Source of the DNA: Rhodococcus sp. 14-1411-2a
Lineage (GTDB): Bacteria; Actinomycetota; Actinomycetes; Mycobacteriales; Mycobacteriaceae
Assembly (NCBI RefSeq): GCF_002259485.1
Contig: NZ_NPGA01000015.1
Location: forward strand, 124,001 to 188,000
Direction of reading: 5' to 3'
DNA: 64,000 nucleotides
Below, one piece after another: positions 22,296 through 30,593 of the stretch. A program made the translations under genes and the position numbers. The notes below the pieces were generated by a model. That model saw only the letters and a program-made list of their open reading frames with translations. It did no database searches and was not told where the DNA came from. Position 1 is the first letter of the stretch. The number at the start of each line of letters is the position of its first letter.

Positions 22296-23231
22296 TTATC
22301 GAACGCCTCCGACAGGCCGGGCATAGCGATACTGATGGTGGTCCTCGAAGCCGAGGTCTCGGTACAGGGCAACGGCTTCGGTGTTGTCGACGGCCACCTG
22401 CAGGTACGCGTGTGTCGCTCCGTGGCTGCGTCCCCAGCGCACCAGTTCTCCGCACATCAGTGTGCCGAGGCCGTTGCGGCGATGCTCGGGGGAGACCCAG
22501 AGAGAGGTGAGTCCCACCCAGCATCGACCGTCCGGGGCGGTGGTGACGGCCGCGCGACCGACGGCGGCCGCCGACGACGAGTGGGCGCCGATCATGCCGA
22601 AACCGAGGGTGCCGCCCCGGACTGCGGTGACCACCTCCGCTGCGCCCGCGGGAGCCTCGCTGCCCTGGTAGCGCAGAGAATTCAGCCACTCGGCTGTCGG
22701 CTGCGCGGTGACGCCGATGGCCAAATCGCCTTCGCGCAGAACGAGTTTCGAGATCTCCGCAGCCATGACGGCGCTCTCGTTGTAGGTCCGCCACCCGGCC
22801 GGCGCGCTGCCGAGACGGTCGGGGAGCGAGAGCGTCGGCTGCAGTCCGCGAGCGGCGTATCGATCGACGATCTGCGCGAGAGTCTCGGCCGTCGTCGTGG
22901 CTCCGGGCTCGAGCGGTGCCGCCGAGTTGGCGCGGCCGGTGAACCCGTGACCGAACCGCAGTTGCCAACCGTCGATCCATTCCCGCTCGACGCCCGGCCA
23001 ACCGTCGGCGGCAGCGGCCTCGAGCGAGCGGATCTCCGACGTTCGAATCGGCTTGGGCCCCAGAGGTTTCAACGCTACGACTCGTTCGGCGGCGACCTGC
23101 ACCAGCGCGCCGTCCCGGCCGCGCACCGAGACCGAGCCTGCGTCCATGGCCACCAGTTCGCCGATCACGTCCGTCATCGGGTGGGTGTGGCCGGGTGGCA
23201 ACCGATAGCGAAGCATCACCCGGGTACCCAC
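22296..23231 (-). CDS. GNAT acetyltransferase with N-terminal SH3-like domain
   Basis: About 311 residues. An N-terminal beta-rich segment (VGTRVMLRYRLP, then TDVIGELVAMDAGSVSVRGRDG) resembles an SH3-like barrel, followed by a spacer beginning RSLEAAAADGWPGVEREW and a C-terminal GNAT domain with LWVSPEHRRNGLGTLMCGEL (acetyl-CoA loop R-x-x-G-x-G) and YLQVAVDNTEAVALYRDLGF. The arrangement and position between xthA and def match Rv0428c of M. tuberculosis. The GTG at 23231 lies 8 nt after the def stop, so a def-GNAT-xthA operon is likely. The start could also be the ATG at 23216. Confidence 0.85.
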   Translation of the reverse strand: MGTRVMLRYRLPPGHTHPMTDVIGELVAMDAGSVSVRGRDGALVQVAAERVVALKPLGPKPIRTSEIRSLEAAAADGWPGVEREWIDGWQLRFGHGFTGRANSAAPLEPGATTTAETLAQIVDRYAARGLQPTLSLPDRLGSAPAGWRTYNESAVMAAEISKLVLREGDLAIGVTAQPTAEWLNSLRYQGSEAPAGAAEVVTAVRGGTLGFGMIGAHSSSAAAVGRAAVTTAPDGRCWVGLTSLWVSPEHRRNGLGTLMCGELVRWGRSHGATHAYLQVAVDNTEAVALYRDLGFEDHHQYRYARPVGGVR

Positions 23232-23239
23232 CGGGACGG

Positions 23240-23842
23240 TCAGTCGTCGTCCTCGTCGTCGTGCCCGAACGGGTCGTCCACCGTGCCGGGCGTCCAGCTC
23301 AGACCGGGCACGCCCCACCCGGCGCGTTTGATCGCCTTCTTCGCGGCCCGCGCATGTCGACCGATGAGCACGTCCGTGTACAGAAAGCCGTCGAGATGAC
23401 CCACCTCGTGCTGGAGCATCCGAGCGAAGAAGCCGTGACCCTCGATGTCGACGGGATCACCCTTGGCATCGGTACCGGTCACCCGGGCCCATTCGGCGCG
23501 CCCGGTGGGGTGCTGCTCGCCGGGGACGGACAGGCAGCCCTCGTCGTCGTCGTCCGGATCGGGCATCGTCTCCGGAATCTCGGAGGTCTCGAGGACCGGA
23601 TTGACGACCTCGCCGCGGCGTCGGAAGACCTTGCCGTCCTCGCCTTGATCGGGGCAGTCGTAGATGAAAAGACGCTTGCCGACGCCGACCTGATTCGCGG
23701 CGAGTCCGACGCCGTTCGCGGCGGCCAACGTCTCGTACATGTCGGCGATCAGCTCGGCGAGCTCGGCGGGTGACTCGGTGACGGGAGCGGTTGCGGTGTG
23801 CAGCACCGGATCGCCGACGATCCGGATGGGAAGAATTGCCAT
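23240..23842 (-). CDS. def: peptide deformylase
   Basis: Removes formyl groups from nascent proteins; metalloenzyme of 200 residues. All three motifs are present: [18 protein letters not shown] (metal-binding Cys) and QHEVGHLDG (two metal-binding His and catalytic Glu). An acidic insert (PDPDDDDE) precedes motif 2, and the C-terminal tail ends in DDEDDD; both are common in actinobacterial enzymes. ATG at 23842 gives [15 protein letters not shown], the standard beginning; the open frame upstream only translates tandem repeats. First gene of the def-GNAT-xthA operon. Confidence 0.95.
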   Translation of the reverse strand: MAILPIRIVGDPVLHTATAPVTESPAELAELIADMYETLAAANGVGLAANQVGVGKRLFIYDCPDQGEDGKVFRRRGEVVNPVLETSEIPETMPDPDDDDEGCLSVPGEQHPTGRAEWARVTGTDAKGDPVDIEGHGFFARMLQHEVGHLDGFLYTDVLIGRHARAAKKAIKRAGWGVPGLSWTPGTVDDPFGHDDEDDD

Positions 23843-23859
23843 GGTCGACAAGGATACCG

Positions 23860-23955
23860 GGAGTGGAGCCTGCGGAATGACCCAGTGGTGAGGAGTGGAG
23901 CCTGCGGAATGACCCAGTGGTGAGGAGTGGAGCCTGCGGAATGACCCAGTGGTGT
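23860..23955. repeat. three tandem 32-bp repeats upstream of def
   Basis: Units start at 23860, 23892 and 23924: GGAGTGGAGCCTGCGGAATG then ACCCAGTGGTGA. The core is shared with 2450-2551 and 34919-34945. The array begins 18 bp upstream of the def start. The remaining sequence to 24168 is promoter space for def and for the DUF3263 gene, with no further gene seen. Confidence 0.92.
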
Positions 23956-24168
23956 GCGTCGCGCATGTGGTCGAGTAGGTGGAACACGCCACGCGCGGGC
24001 AGCCCGCAGGAGCCGTGTCCCCGGCGTCGAACATGGTTGAATGATCCCCGAAGTACAACTGTGTAATTCGGTCGGCGCTCCTACGGGTGCCGGCAGTGCT
24101 GGGGGAAGCAGATTTCTCCGGGTGGGTGATCCTGCCGACCCTGGGAAGTCGAGAAGTCGAGGAGTGGG

Positions 24169-24507
24169 ATGGACGGCGCAGCAGCGCGTGACTCGAACCA
24201 GTCTCAGCAACCGGGAAGTTCGGACGGCTCTCAGGATCCGAACGAGGTCGGTGCGGACGGGCTGAGTCGACGAGAGCACGACATCCTGTCCTTCGAGCGA
24301 CAGTGGTGGAAGTACGCCGGGGCCAAGGAAGAGGCCATCAAGGAACTCTTCTCCATGTCGGCGACCCGCTACTACCAGATCCTGAATGCGTTGGTCGATC
24401 GTCCCGAGGCGCTCGCCGCGGATCCGATGTTGGTCAAGCGCCTGCGCCGGTTGCGTGCGAGCAGGCAGAAGGCTCGTGCGGCACGTCGGCTGGGTTTCGA
24501 CGTCTGA
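24169..24507 (+). CDS. DUF3263 protein, possible DNA-binding
   Basis: A 112-residue protein: disordered N-terminal 30 residues (Ser/Gln/Asp rich), then the DUF3263 domain with [18 protein letters not shown] and [20 protein letters not shown], which reads like a helix-turn-helix, and a basic C-terminus ([18 protein letters not shown]). The family is restricted to actinobacteria; its position before a LytR_C gene and sodC matches Rv0430 in M. tuberculosis. A regulatory role is inferred from the HTH-like segment and basic tail. GTGGG-ATG context with GAGGAG-like site upstream. Confidence 0.85.
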   Translation: MDGAAARDSNQSQQPGSSDGSQDPNEVGADGLSRREHDILSFERQWWKYAGAKEEAIKELFSMSATRYYQILNALVDRPEALAADPMLVKRLRRLRASRQKARAARRLGFDV

Positions 24508-24564
24508 GCAGGTCTTGCGTTCCGTGTGCCGAGTCGCCGTCGACGGTCGGCTAGGGTCGATCAG

Positions 24565-25098
24565 GTGAGCAGCCCGAACCCGGAACAGACCGGGCCACCA
24601 CTCCGCGCCCTGGCCATGGTGTTGATTTCGCTCGCGATCCTGTTCGCAGCGATCGGGGCGTTGTCTCTGACGGGTTCCGATTCCGACGATGCGGCCGCCG
24701 AGCCCGCCGCCGAGACGACGAGCGCACCGGCCGCGGTCGCACCGACCGCACAGGCTCCTGCAGCACAGGCCCCGGCCGCCGACGCGTCGACCGGTGCCGC
24801 GGCACCCACCACCACCTCGGGCGCACCCGCCGACGTCGAAGTGCGGGTACTCAACAACTCCAACGTCTCCGGCCTGGCCGCCGGTACCGCCAGCACGTTG
24901 ACCGCCGAGGGTTGGAACGTCGCCGAGACGGGCAACTTCAGTGAAGACCAGTTCGCGCAGACCGCGGTGTACTACGGCACGACGGCAGGTGAGGAACAGG
25001 CCGCGCAGACCATCGCCACGCAGCTCGGCGTCCCGGCCGAACCCAAGCCGACCTCGCTCGAATCCACTGCAGGCGTCGTCGTCATCGTGACCCAGTAG
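24565..25098 (+). CDS. LytR C-terminal domain protein, membrane-anchored
   Basis: A 177-residue protein: cytoplasmic N-terminus, one membrane span (about residues 13-36, LRALAMVLISLAILFAAIGA), a low-complexity Ala/Pro/Thr-rich linker (about 40-88), and a LytR_C domain (VEVRVLNNSNVSGLAAGTAS, then GWNVAETGNF and TAVYYG). It is the equivalent of Rv0431 (tuberculin-related peptide) in M. tuberculosis. The domain is associated with cell-envelope proteins of the LCP class but there is no catalytic LCP domain here. GTG at 24565 chosen since it gives a short charged N-terminus before the span. Confidence 0.87.
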   Translation: MSSPNPEQTGPPLRALAMVLISLAILFAAIGALSLTGSDSDDAAAEPAAETTSAPAAVAPTAQAPAAQAPAADASTGAAAPTTTSGAPADVEVRVLNNSNVSGLAAGTASTLTAEGWNVAETGNFSEDQFAQTAVYYGTTAGEEQAAQTIATQLGVPAEPKPTSLESTAGVVVIVTQ

Positions 25099-25211
25099 TC
25101 CTGCAGCGGCCAGTTCCACAGCGTCGACTTCCGTGCCCGATTCGGCCGAATCGGTCGGCACGTTATCATTTCCGAGCCCGGCGAAACTGCCTGAAAGAGG
25201 AGCGATTTCCG

Positions 25212-25922
25212 ATGGACATGTTCAAGCGACGCACTGCCGCGACCCGATCGTTGCGTTACGTGGCCCCGGTCCTCGCGATCGCAGCTCTCGGGCTCTCCGC
25301 CTGTAGCAACGGCGAGGTCCCGTCCGACGTCCCCGGCACCGTCCCGCCGGTGTGGACCGGAGAGGCCGATCCGTCGGCAGAAGCCGTCGCCGGCGACAGC
25401 CCGGCCGAGTCGAGCTCCGGCGACATCATCGAGGCCGCACTGCGCGACGCCTCCGGTGCCGAGGTCGGCACGGTGTCGTTCATGTCCGAGGGCGACAAGC
25501 TCACCGTCACCGCCGAGGTCGAGGGCATGACCCCGGGCTTCCACGGCTTCCACGTTCACACCGTCGCCGCTTGCGAGCCGAACTCCGTGGCACCGACAGG
25601 CGGGGAGCCCGGCGCATTCCTGTCCGCGGGCGGTCACCTGCAGGTCGACGGCCGCACCGAGCACCCGGCCAGCGGTGACCTGACGTCCATCCAGGTCGGC
25701 GAGGACGGCACCGGAATGCTCGTCACCACCACCGACGCGATCACACTCGACGATCTGCGTGCCGACGGTGCCGGAACCTCGGTGATCGTGCACGACGGTG
25801 CCGACAACTTCGCCAACATCCCGCCGCGGTACACCCTGCCCGACGGTGCCGCCGTGCCGGACATGACGACTCTGATGACCGGCGATGCCGGCTCGCGGGC
25901 GGCGTGCGCGGTACTGCAGTAG
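25212..25922 (+). CDS. sodC: Cu/Zn superoxide dismutase lipoprotein
   Basis: Dismutates superoxide outside the cytoplasm. 236 residues: signal peptide with lipobox LGLSAC (Cys at about 31), acidic linker, then the SodC beta-barrel. Metal-binding pattern: GFHGFHVH, SAGGHLQ, EHPASGDL and SVIVHDGADNF. Disulfide cysteines in VAACEP and AACAVL. Length and anchoring match mycobacterial SodC. It stands alone with its own ribosome site (AAGAGGAG at about 25196), and the carboxylate-amine ligase follows only 1 nt after its stop. Confidence 0.92.
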   Translation: MDMFKRRTAATRSLRYVAPVLAIAALGLSACSNGEVPSDVPGTVPPVWTGEADPSAEAVAGDSPAESSSGDIIEAALRDASGAEVGTVSFMSEGDKLTVTAEVEGMTPGFHGFHVHTVAACEPNSVAPTGGEPGAFLSAGGHLQVDGRTEHPASGDLTSIQVGEDGTGMLVTTTDAITLDDLRADGAGTSVIVHDGADNFANIPPRYTLPDGAAVPDMTTLMTGDAGSRAACAVLQ

Positions 25923-25923
25923 T

Positions 25924-27054
25924 TTGAGCGCTCCCCGGATCGACTTCGCGAGTTCACCGCGCCCGACGCTCGGCGTCGAGTGGGAGATCGCGCTGGTCGA
26001 CAAGAACACGCGAGACCTGGTCAACTCCGCCGAGGCGGTCATGGACGGTGTCCGCGACCTGGCCGGGGACACCCCGCGGGTGACGAAGGAACTGCTCCGC
26101 AACACCGTCGAACTCGTCACCGGAGTGTGCGAGAACGTCGGGGAGGCGATGGCAGACCTCGGTGAGTCTCTCTCGCTCGTCGAGCGCGCAGCGGATCCGC
26201 TGGGGATCGATCTGTTCTCGGCGGGGACCCATCCGTTCGCGGAGTGGTCCACCCAGCAGCTCACCAGTTCCCCGAGTTACGACGAGTTGATCGCTCGGAC
26301 GCAGTGGTGGGGTCGGCAGATGCTGATCTGGGGTGTGCACGTGCACGTGGGAGTGTCGTCTCCCGACAAGGTCTTTCCCATTCTCAACTCACTGCTGCTG
26401 CAGTACCCGCACCTGCTGGCACTGTCGGCGTCCTCACCGATCTGGGCGGGCAACGACACCGGCTACGCCAGCAATCGTGCGTTGATGTTCCAGCAGCTGC
26501 CGACGGCCGGGCTGCCGTTCCAGTTCGAGAACTGGCCGCAGTTCGAGGGATTCGTTCGTGATCAGCTCAAGACCGGCGTCATCGAGCAACTCGGCGGCAT
26601 GCACTGGGACATCCGGCCCGCCCCCAAGTGGGGAACCATCGAGGTTCGGGTGTGCGACGGGGCGTCGACCAAGCGGGAGCTCGCGGCTCTCGTCGCGTTG
26701 ACGCACTGCCTCATCGTCCATCTCGACGAACGTCTCGAAGCGGGGGAGACCCTGCCGTCGATACCGCCGTGGCACGTGCAGGAGAACAAGTGGCGGGCTG
26801 CCCGGTACGGCCTCGATGCCGAGATCATCCTCGACTCCGACAGCAACGAACGTTTGGTCACCGACGACCTGAACGACCTGCTCGAGAAGCTGACGCCGAC
26901 GGCCGTCCGGTTGAACTGCGTCGACGAGTTGGCCGCGGTGGCCGACATTCCGCGGCTCGGGGCGTCCTACCAGCGTCAGCGGGCGGTGGCCGCGAAATCC
27001 AACGGTGACCTGCGAGCCGTCGTGGAATCGTTGGTCACCGACCTCCGCGCCTGA
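25924..27054 (+). CDS. glutamate-cysteine-ligase-like carboxylate-amine ligase (YbdK family)
   Basis: A 376-residue member of the GCS2/YbdK family of ATP-dependent carboxylate-amine ligases. Seen: TLGVEWEIALVD (metal-binding Glu pair), FSAGTHPFAEWS, WGVHVHVGV, HWDIRPAPKWGTIEVRVCDG and a C-terminal QRQRAVAAKS. A TTG at 25924 is taken as start because it directly follows the sodC stop and gives the standard N-terminus; longer readings run into sodC. It corresponds to Rv0433. Mycothiol producers do not need glutathione, so the true substrate is uncertain. Confidence 0.88.
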   Translation: MSAPRIDFASSPRPTLGVEWEIALVDKNTRDLVNSAEAVMDGVRDLAGDTPRVTKELLRNTVELVTGVCENVGEAMADLGESLSLVERAADPLGIDLFSAGTHPFAEWSTQQLTSSPSYDELIARTQWWGRQMLIWGVHVHVGVSSPDKVFPILNSLLLQYPHLLALSASSPIWAGNDTGYASNRALMFQQLPTAGLPFQFENWPQFEGFVRDQLKTGVIEQLGGMHWDIRPAPKWGTIEVRVCDGASTKRELAALVALTHCLIVHLDERLEAGETLPSIPPWHVQENKWRAARYGLDAEIILDSDSNERLVTDDLNDLLEKLTPTAVRLNCVDELAAVADIPRLGASYQRQRAVAAKSNGDLRAVVESLVTDLRA

Positions 27055-27070
27055 TCCGGCGCGGCTCGCG

Positions 27071-27412
27071 CTACTCGTCGGGGTCGTTCGGTTCCATCTC
27101 GTTGACGATCAGCAGTCCGTCGCGGCCCCGCTGTTCTCGATAGGCGACGCGGCCCACGGTATGCGCGATCACCGGAGCGGTGACCAGCGTGAAGATGCCC
27201 ACCAGCACGAGCATCCAGATGTCGACGTTGCCGCGAAGGCTGATGATGGCCCCGATCAGCACCATGATCAGACCGACCACCTGCGGCTTGGTGGCCGCGT
27301 GCATCCGCGAGAGGGTATCGGGGAAGCGCACGATGCCGACGGCCGCGGTGAAGGCGAGCAGTGCTCCGAACAGGATGAAGGCGGAGGCAATGACCTGGGC
27401 TACGGTGCTCAT
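27071..27412 (-). CDS. mrpG: Mrp antiporter subunit G
   Basis: A 113-residue membrane protein with three spans and the MrpG/PhaG pattern (GIVRFPDTLSRMHAATKP). The last gene of the six-gene mrp operon; subunit of the multicomponent Na+/H+ (or monovalent cation/H+) antiporter. Unlike the other junctions, it does not overlap its predecessor: mrpF ends 19 nt upstream, because a 17-bp segment carrying the end of mrpF is duplicated there. Confidence 0.93.
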   Translation of the reverse strand: MSTVAQVIASAFILFGALLAFTAAVGIVRFPDTLSRMHAATKPQVVGLIMVLIGAIISLRGNVDIWMLVLVGIFTLVTAPVIAHTVGRVAYREQRGRDGLLIVNEMEPNDPDE

Positions 27413-27447
27413 TCGTCCCTCACTGTGTCACTCATTCGTCCCTCACT
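27409..27447. repeat. 17-bp direct duplication at the mrpF/mrpG junction
   Basis: CTCATTCGTCCCTCACT occurs at 27409-27425 and again at 27431-27447, 22 bp apart. On the coding strand it contains AGTGAGGGACGAATGAG: the last codons and stop of mrpF in one copy, and the mrpG ribosome site plus ATG in the other. A tandem duplication has separated two genes that, like the rest of the operon, may once have overlapped. Confidence 0.85.
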
Positions 27448-27689
27448 CTGAATCGCGCGATGCTGACCGACCCGACGAAGCTGACCAAGGACAGCGCGAC
27501 GATGGCCGGTACGAGGGTGGTGTCGCGGCTGTAGACGGCCCACACACCGAGACCGCACATCGAGACGGCCAGGATCGTGTCCATCGCGACGAGACGGTCG
27601 AGCGTGCTCGGTCCGTCGAGCAGTCGGTAGGCGGTGAGAATCGCGGCACCGATCAGAAGGGCTCCGGCTATCGCCAGGACGACGGTCAC
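27432..27689 (-). CDS. mrpF: Mrp antiporter subunit F
   Basis: An 85-residue protein with three membrane spans and the MrpF core LLDGPSTLDRLVAMDTI. Part of the small-subunit end (EFG) of the Mrp complex. Its GTG start overlaps the mrpE stop (GTGA at 27686-27689). The reading frame ends with RVRDE at the duplicated segment described at 27409-27447. Confidence 0.92.
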   Translation of the reverse strand: MTVVLAIAGALLIGAAILTAYRLLDGPSTLDRLVAMDTILAVSMCGLGVWAVYSRDTTLVPAIVALSLVSFVGSVSIARFRVRDE

Positions 27690-28333
27690 GACCAGTCCCC
27701 CTTCCTCTTGTCGTCGGTCTTCTTGTCGTCCCTCGGGGCGTCGCGGTCCGTCGATGCCGGATCGTCGCCGAGCACTCCGTGGTACTGCTCGTACTCCTGG
27801 AAATGCAGCGGGCTCGGCTTCCAGTCGGAGTCTCGCTCGAACGCCGCGATGAAGAGTTTCTCCAGGTTTCGTACGTAGGCGTAGAAGCCGTCGACGGCCT
27901 TCTGCGTGCCCATGTCCAGCACGTGCACGTAGAGCAGGCGTCGGGTTCGGTCTATCTCGAGCACCATGGTGCCGGGCACGAGGTTCATCGCGTCGACGAA
28001 CAGGGTGAGCACCAGGTCGGATTTGATAGCGATGCGGCAGCGCAGCACTCCGGTGACCGGCGGTGCTTTCGGGCGGATCGCCAACCAGGCCACATTGACG
28101 CTGGATTCCCCTGCGTAGTAGAGAAATACGACGGCCAGCTTGACGAGTGACAAGACGTGGATGCGGCCCTCGACCGGAACGCGAGGCAACGGCAGCAGCA
28201 CCATGATGAGCAGTCCCACCGCGATGCCGCCCAGGACGTTCGCCGCAGAGACGTTGCCCCACAACAGAACCCAGATTGCCGTCAGCCACGCGAGCGTCCA
28301 CAGGCGCAGCAGAACGGAGCGGTTCATCTTCAT
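27686..28333 (-). CDS. mrpE: Mrp antiporter subunit E
   Basis: A 215-residue MrpE-type membrane protein. Spans near residues 8-26, 28-46 and 60-77; the conserved PGTMVLEIDRTRRLLYVHVLD follows, then a hydrophilic C-terminal tail rich in Asp/Lys (DDKKTDDKRK). The ATG at 28333 overlaps the mrpD stop by 4 bp. MrpE is needed for full antiport in better studied bacteria and is part of the periplasm-facing side of the assembly. Confidence 0.92.
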   Translation of the reverse strand: MKMNRSVLLRLWTLAWLTAIWVLLWGNVSAANVLGGIAVGLLIMVLLPLPRVPVEGRIHVLSLVKLAVVFLYYAGESSVNVAWLAIRPKAPPVTGVLRCRIAIKSDLVLTLFVDAMNLVPGTMVLEIDRTRRLLYVHVLDMGTQKAVDGFYAYVRNLEKLFIAAFERDSDWKPSPLHFQEYEQYHGVLGDDPASTDRDAPRDDKKTDDKRKGDWS

Positions 28334-29973
28334 CGGGTGCCCTCCTCGTTCGTGCGCGACTGCTCGTAGGCCTGATCGCCGACCCATTCCGCACCGCGCA
28401 CCGCATCGATGTACACCGACCGATCGCGAAGATCTGCCGCAGCGCGATCGCTGATGTCGATGATGGGGCCGGCGAACACCGTCATGGCCAAGCCGACGGC
28501 CACGAGCCCGATGGTCGGAAGCAACATGAAGGCGGGCATCCGGCCCACGTCCTCGCGGTCACCGAACTGGATGTCGGACGAGTCGTCGAGAAGAGCGGAC
28601 GGGCTGTTGTCCGCCAGGTCGCCCTCGGGAGCGTCGGCGCGAGCGCGCCAGAACGCCTTGGTCCAGACTCGGGCGACGACGTACAGCGTCAACAGGCTGG
28701 TGACGGTTCCACCCGCGACGAGCAACCAGGCCAACACGCTGCCCTGCTCGCTACCGGCCTGCAGCAGTGCGACCTTTCCGATGAAACCCGAGAACGGCGG
28801 AATGCCACCGAGATTGAGGGCCGGCACCAGGAACACGATCGCCAGCACCGGGCTGGCCGCAGCCAGACCGCCGAGGCGTCGAAGCGACGACGAACCGGCC
28901 TGACGCTCGATGAGACCGACGACGAGGAACAGCGTCGTCTGCACCAGAATGTGGTGGGCGACGTAATAGATCGAGCCGGACAATCCCGATTGTGTCGACA
29001 GAGCGACGCCGAAGATCATGTAGCCGATATGGCTGACGAGGGTGAACGACAACAGTCGCTTGATGTCGCTCTGTGCGATGGAGCCGAGGATGCCGACGAG
29101 CATCGTCAGCAGGCCGCAGACCATCAGTACGTTGTCGAGTGAGCCGTCGGGGAACAGCAGGGTGTGCGCGCGGATGATCGCGTACACACCGACTTTCGTC
29201 AGCAGGCCGGCGAACACGGCGGTGACCGGTGCCGGGGCGGTGGGATACGAGTCGGGCAGCCACGTCGAGAGCGGGAACACCGCGGCCTTGATGCCGAACG
29301 CGACCAGTAGAACCGCGAAGATCGCGGTTCTGGTTCCGGGGGTGATGTCGTCCATACGCACCGCGATGTGGGCCAGGTTCAGCGTCCCGGTGGCTGCGTA
29401 GACCAGCGCGATGCCGATCAGGAAGATCAGCGAGGACACCATCGACACCATCACGTACGACACGCCCGCACGCACGCGGTCGGCACTCGCGCCGAGTGTC
29501 AGCAACACGAAAGACGCCGCGAGCAGCACCTCGAAGCCGACGAACAGGTTGAACAGGTCGCCTGCAAGGAACGCGTTGCAGACACCTGCGGTCAACGCGA
29601 GGTAGGTCGGCAGGAAGATCGAGACGGGCTGATTCTCGCTACCGTCGCGGATGCCCTGGCCGATCGAGTAGACCATGACGGCCAGCAACACGATGGACGA
29701 GACGACGAGCATCATCGCCGACAGACGGTCCACCACGAGGGAGATGCCGAGCGGGGAATCCCAACCGCCGACCTGCAGTGCGCTGGTGCCGTCGCGATCG
29801 GCGAGATAGAGCATCACCGACGAGATCGCGACCACCGCGGTGAGCGCGACGATGGTGATGAATCGCTGAGCGCGAGGCCGTCGCCCCAGCACCAGGGTCG
29901 ACGCGGCGGCGAGCATCGGAATCAGTACCGGCAGCGGAGTCAGAACGTCGATCACTGCGGGGGAGATCGTCAT
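28330..29973 (-). CDS. mrpD: Mrp antiporter subunit D
   Basis: A 547-residue proton-translocating subunit homologous to complex I NuoM/N. About 14 spans; conserved motifs include the lysine-bearing helix GIKAAVFPLSTWLPDSYPTA and FTLVSHIGYM, and the glutamate near FLVGFEVLLAASFVL. The C-terminal about 100 residues are hydrophilic with acidic patches. Overlaps mrpC upstream and mrpE downstream by 4 bp each (ATGA both times). Confidence 0.94.
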   Translation of the reverse strand: MTISPAVIDVLTPLPVLIPMLAAASTLVLGRRPRAQRFITIVALTAVVAISSVMLYLADRDGTSALQVGGWDSPLGISLVVDRLSAMMLVVSSIVLLAVMVYSIGQGIRDGSENQPVSIFLPTYLALTAGVCNAFLAGDLFNLFVGFEVLLAASFVLLTLGASADRVRAGVSYVMVSMVSSLIFLIGIALVYAATGTLNLAHIAVRMDDITPGTRTAIFAVLLVAFGIKAAVFPLSTWLPDSYPTAPAPVTAVFAGLLTKVGVYAIIRAHTLLFPDGSLDNVLMVCGLLTMLVGILGSIAQSDIKRLLSFTLVSHIGYMIFGVALSTQSGLSGSIYYVAHHILVQTTLFLVVGLIERQAGSSSLRRLGGLAAASPVLAIVFLVPALNLGGIPPFSGFIGKVALLQAGSEQGSVLAWLLVAGGTVTSLLTLYVVARVWTKAFWRARADAPEGDLADNSPSALLDDSSDIQFGDREDVGRMPAFMLLPTIGLVAVGLAMTVFAGPIIDISDRAAADLRDRSVYIDAVRGAEWVGDQAYEQSRTNEEGTR

Positions 29974-30593
29974 GCGTGGTCTCCCTTCTCATCTGGGCGG
30001 CTGTCGTCCTTCTCGGCGGTGTCGAGTCCGTCCAGCCCGCGCAGCTGCGGGTTGTCGTCGTCGTTGTCGAAATCACCGTCGTGCAGATCCTCGTAGCACT
30101 CGAGATCCTCGAGGTTTCTGATCTCCTCGAGCGGAATGGGGTTGCCCTTCGAGTCGAATGCGTCGCCGCCGAAGCTCGGCTCGCCCGTCACCGGGTCGTC
30201 CGAGCGGTCGCGGTCGGGGGCCTCGGCCATCGAGCGGCGCCGGGAGACCTTGGTGTCCTCGGGGTCGTTCTCGACGTCGTCCTTGGTGTTGAGGGTGAAC
30301 GACCGGTAGGCCAGAGCCAGCACGAACGCCGCGATTCCCATCGTGATGACGATTGCCGTCAGGATCACCGCCTGGGCCAGCGGGTCCGCCATCTCCTGGT
30401 TCACCGCGTTGTCCCGACCCACGATGGGCGGGGCTCCCGCAGGGCCGGCGATCGTGAGCATGAGCAGGTTGACGCCGTTGCCGACGAGTAGCAGGCCCAG
30501 CAGCATCTTGGTGATACTGCGCTCGAGCAGCAGATACACACCCGCCGCGATGAGGACACCGACAATGACGAGCATTCCGAGATCAGCGGTCAT
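29970..30593 (-). CDS. mrpC: Mrp antiporter subunit C with long acidic tail
   Basis: NuoK-like subunit. Residues 1-105 hold three spans with the MrpC pattern (LLVGNGVNLLML, QAVILTAIVITMGIAAFVLAL). Beyond that is an unusually long hydrophilic C-terminus (about residues 105-207) rich in Asp and Glu, including DFDNDDDNP. Typical MrpC proteins are about 110-125 residues, so this tail nearly doubles the protein. It sits on the cytoplasmic side by positive-inside reasoning and could be regulatory. Overlaps both neighbours by 4 bp. Confidence 0.92.
   Translation of the reverse strand: MTADLGMLVIVGVLIAAGVYLLLERSITKMLLGLLLVGNGVNLLMLTIAGPAGAPPIVGRDNAVNQEMADPLAQAVILTAIVITMGIAAFVLALAYRSFTLNTKDDVENDPEDTKVSRRRSMAEAPDRDRSDDPVTGEPSFGGDAFDSKGNPIPLEEIRNLEDLECYEDLHDGDFDNDDDNPQLRGLDGLDTAEKDDSRPDEKGDHA

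Noticed and set aside
23843..24058. A 72-residue N-terminal extension of peptide deformylase
   Set aside because: The extra residues are the translated 32-bp repeats ([13 protein letters not shown] units); deformylases begin at MAILPIRI.
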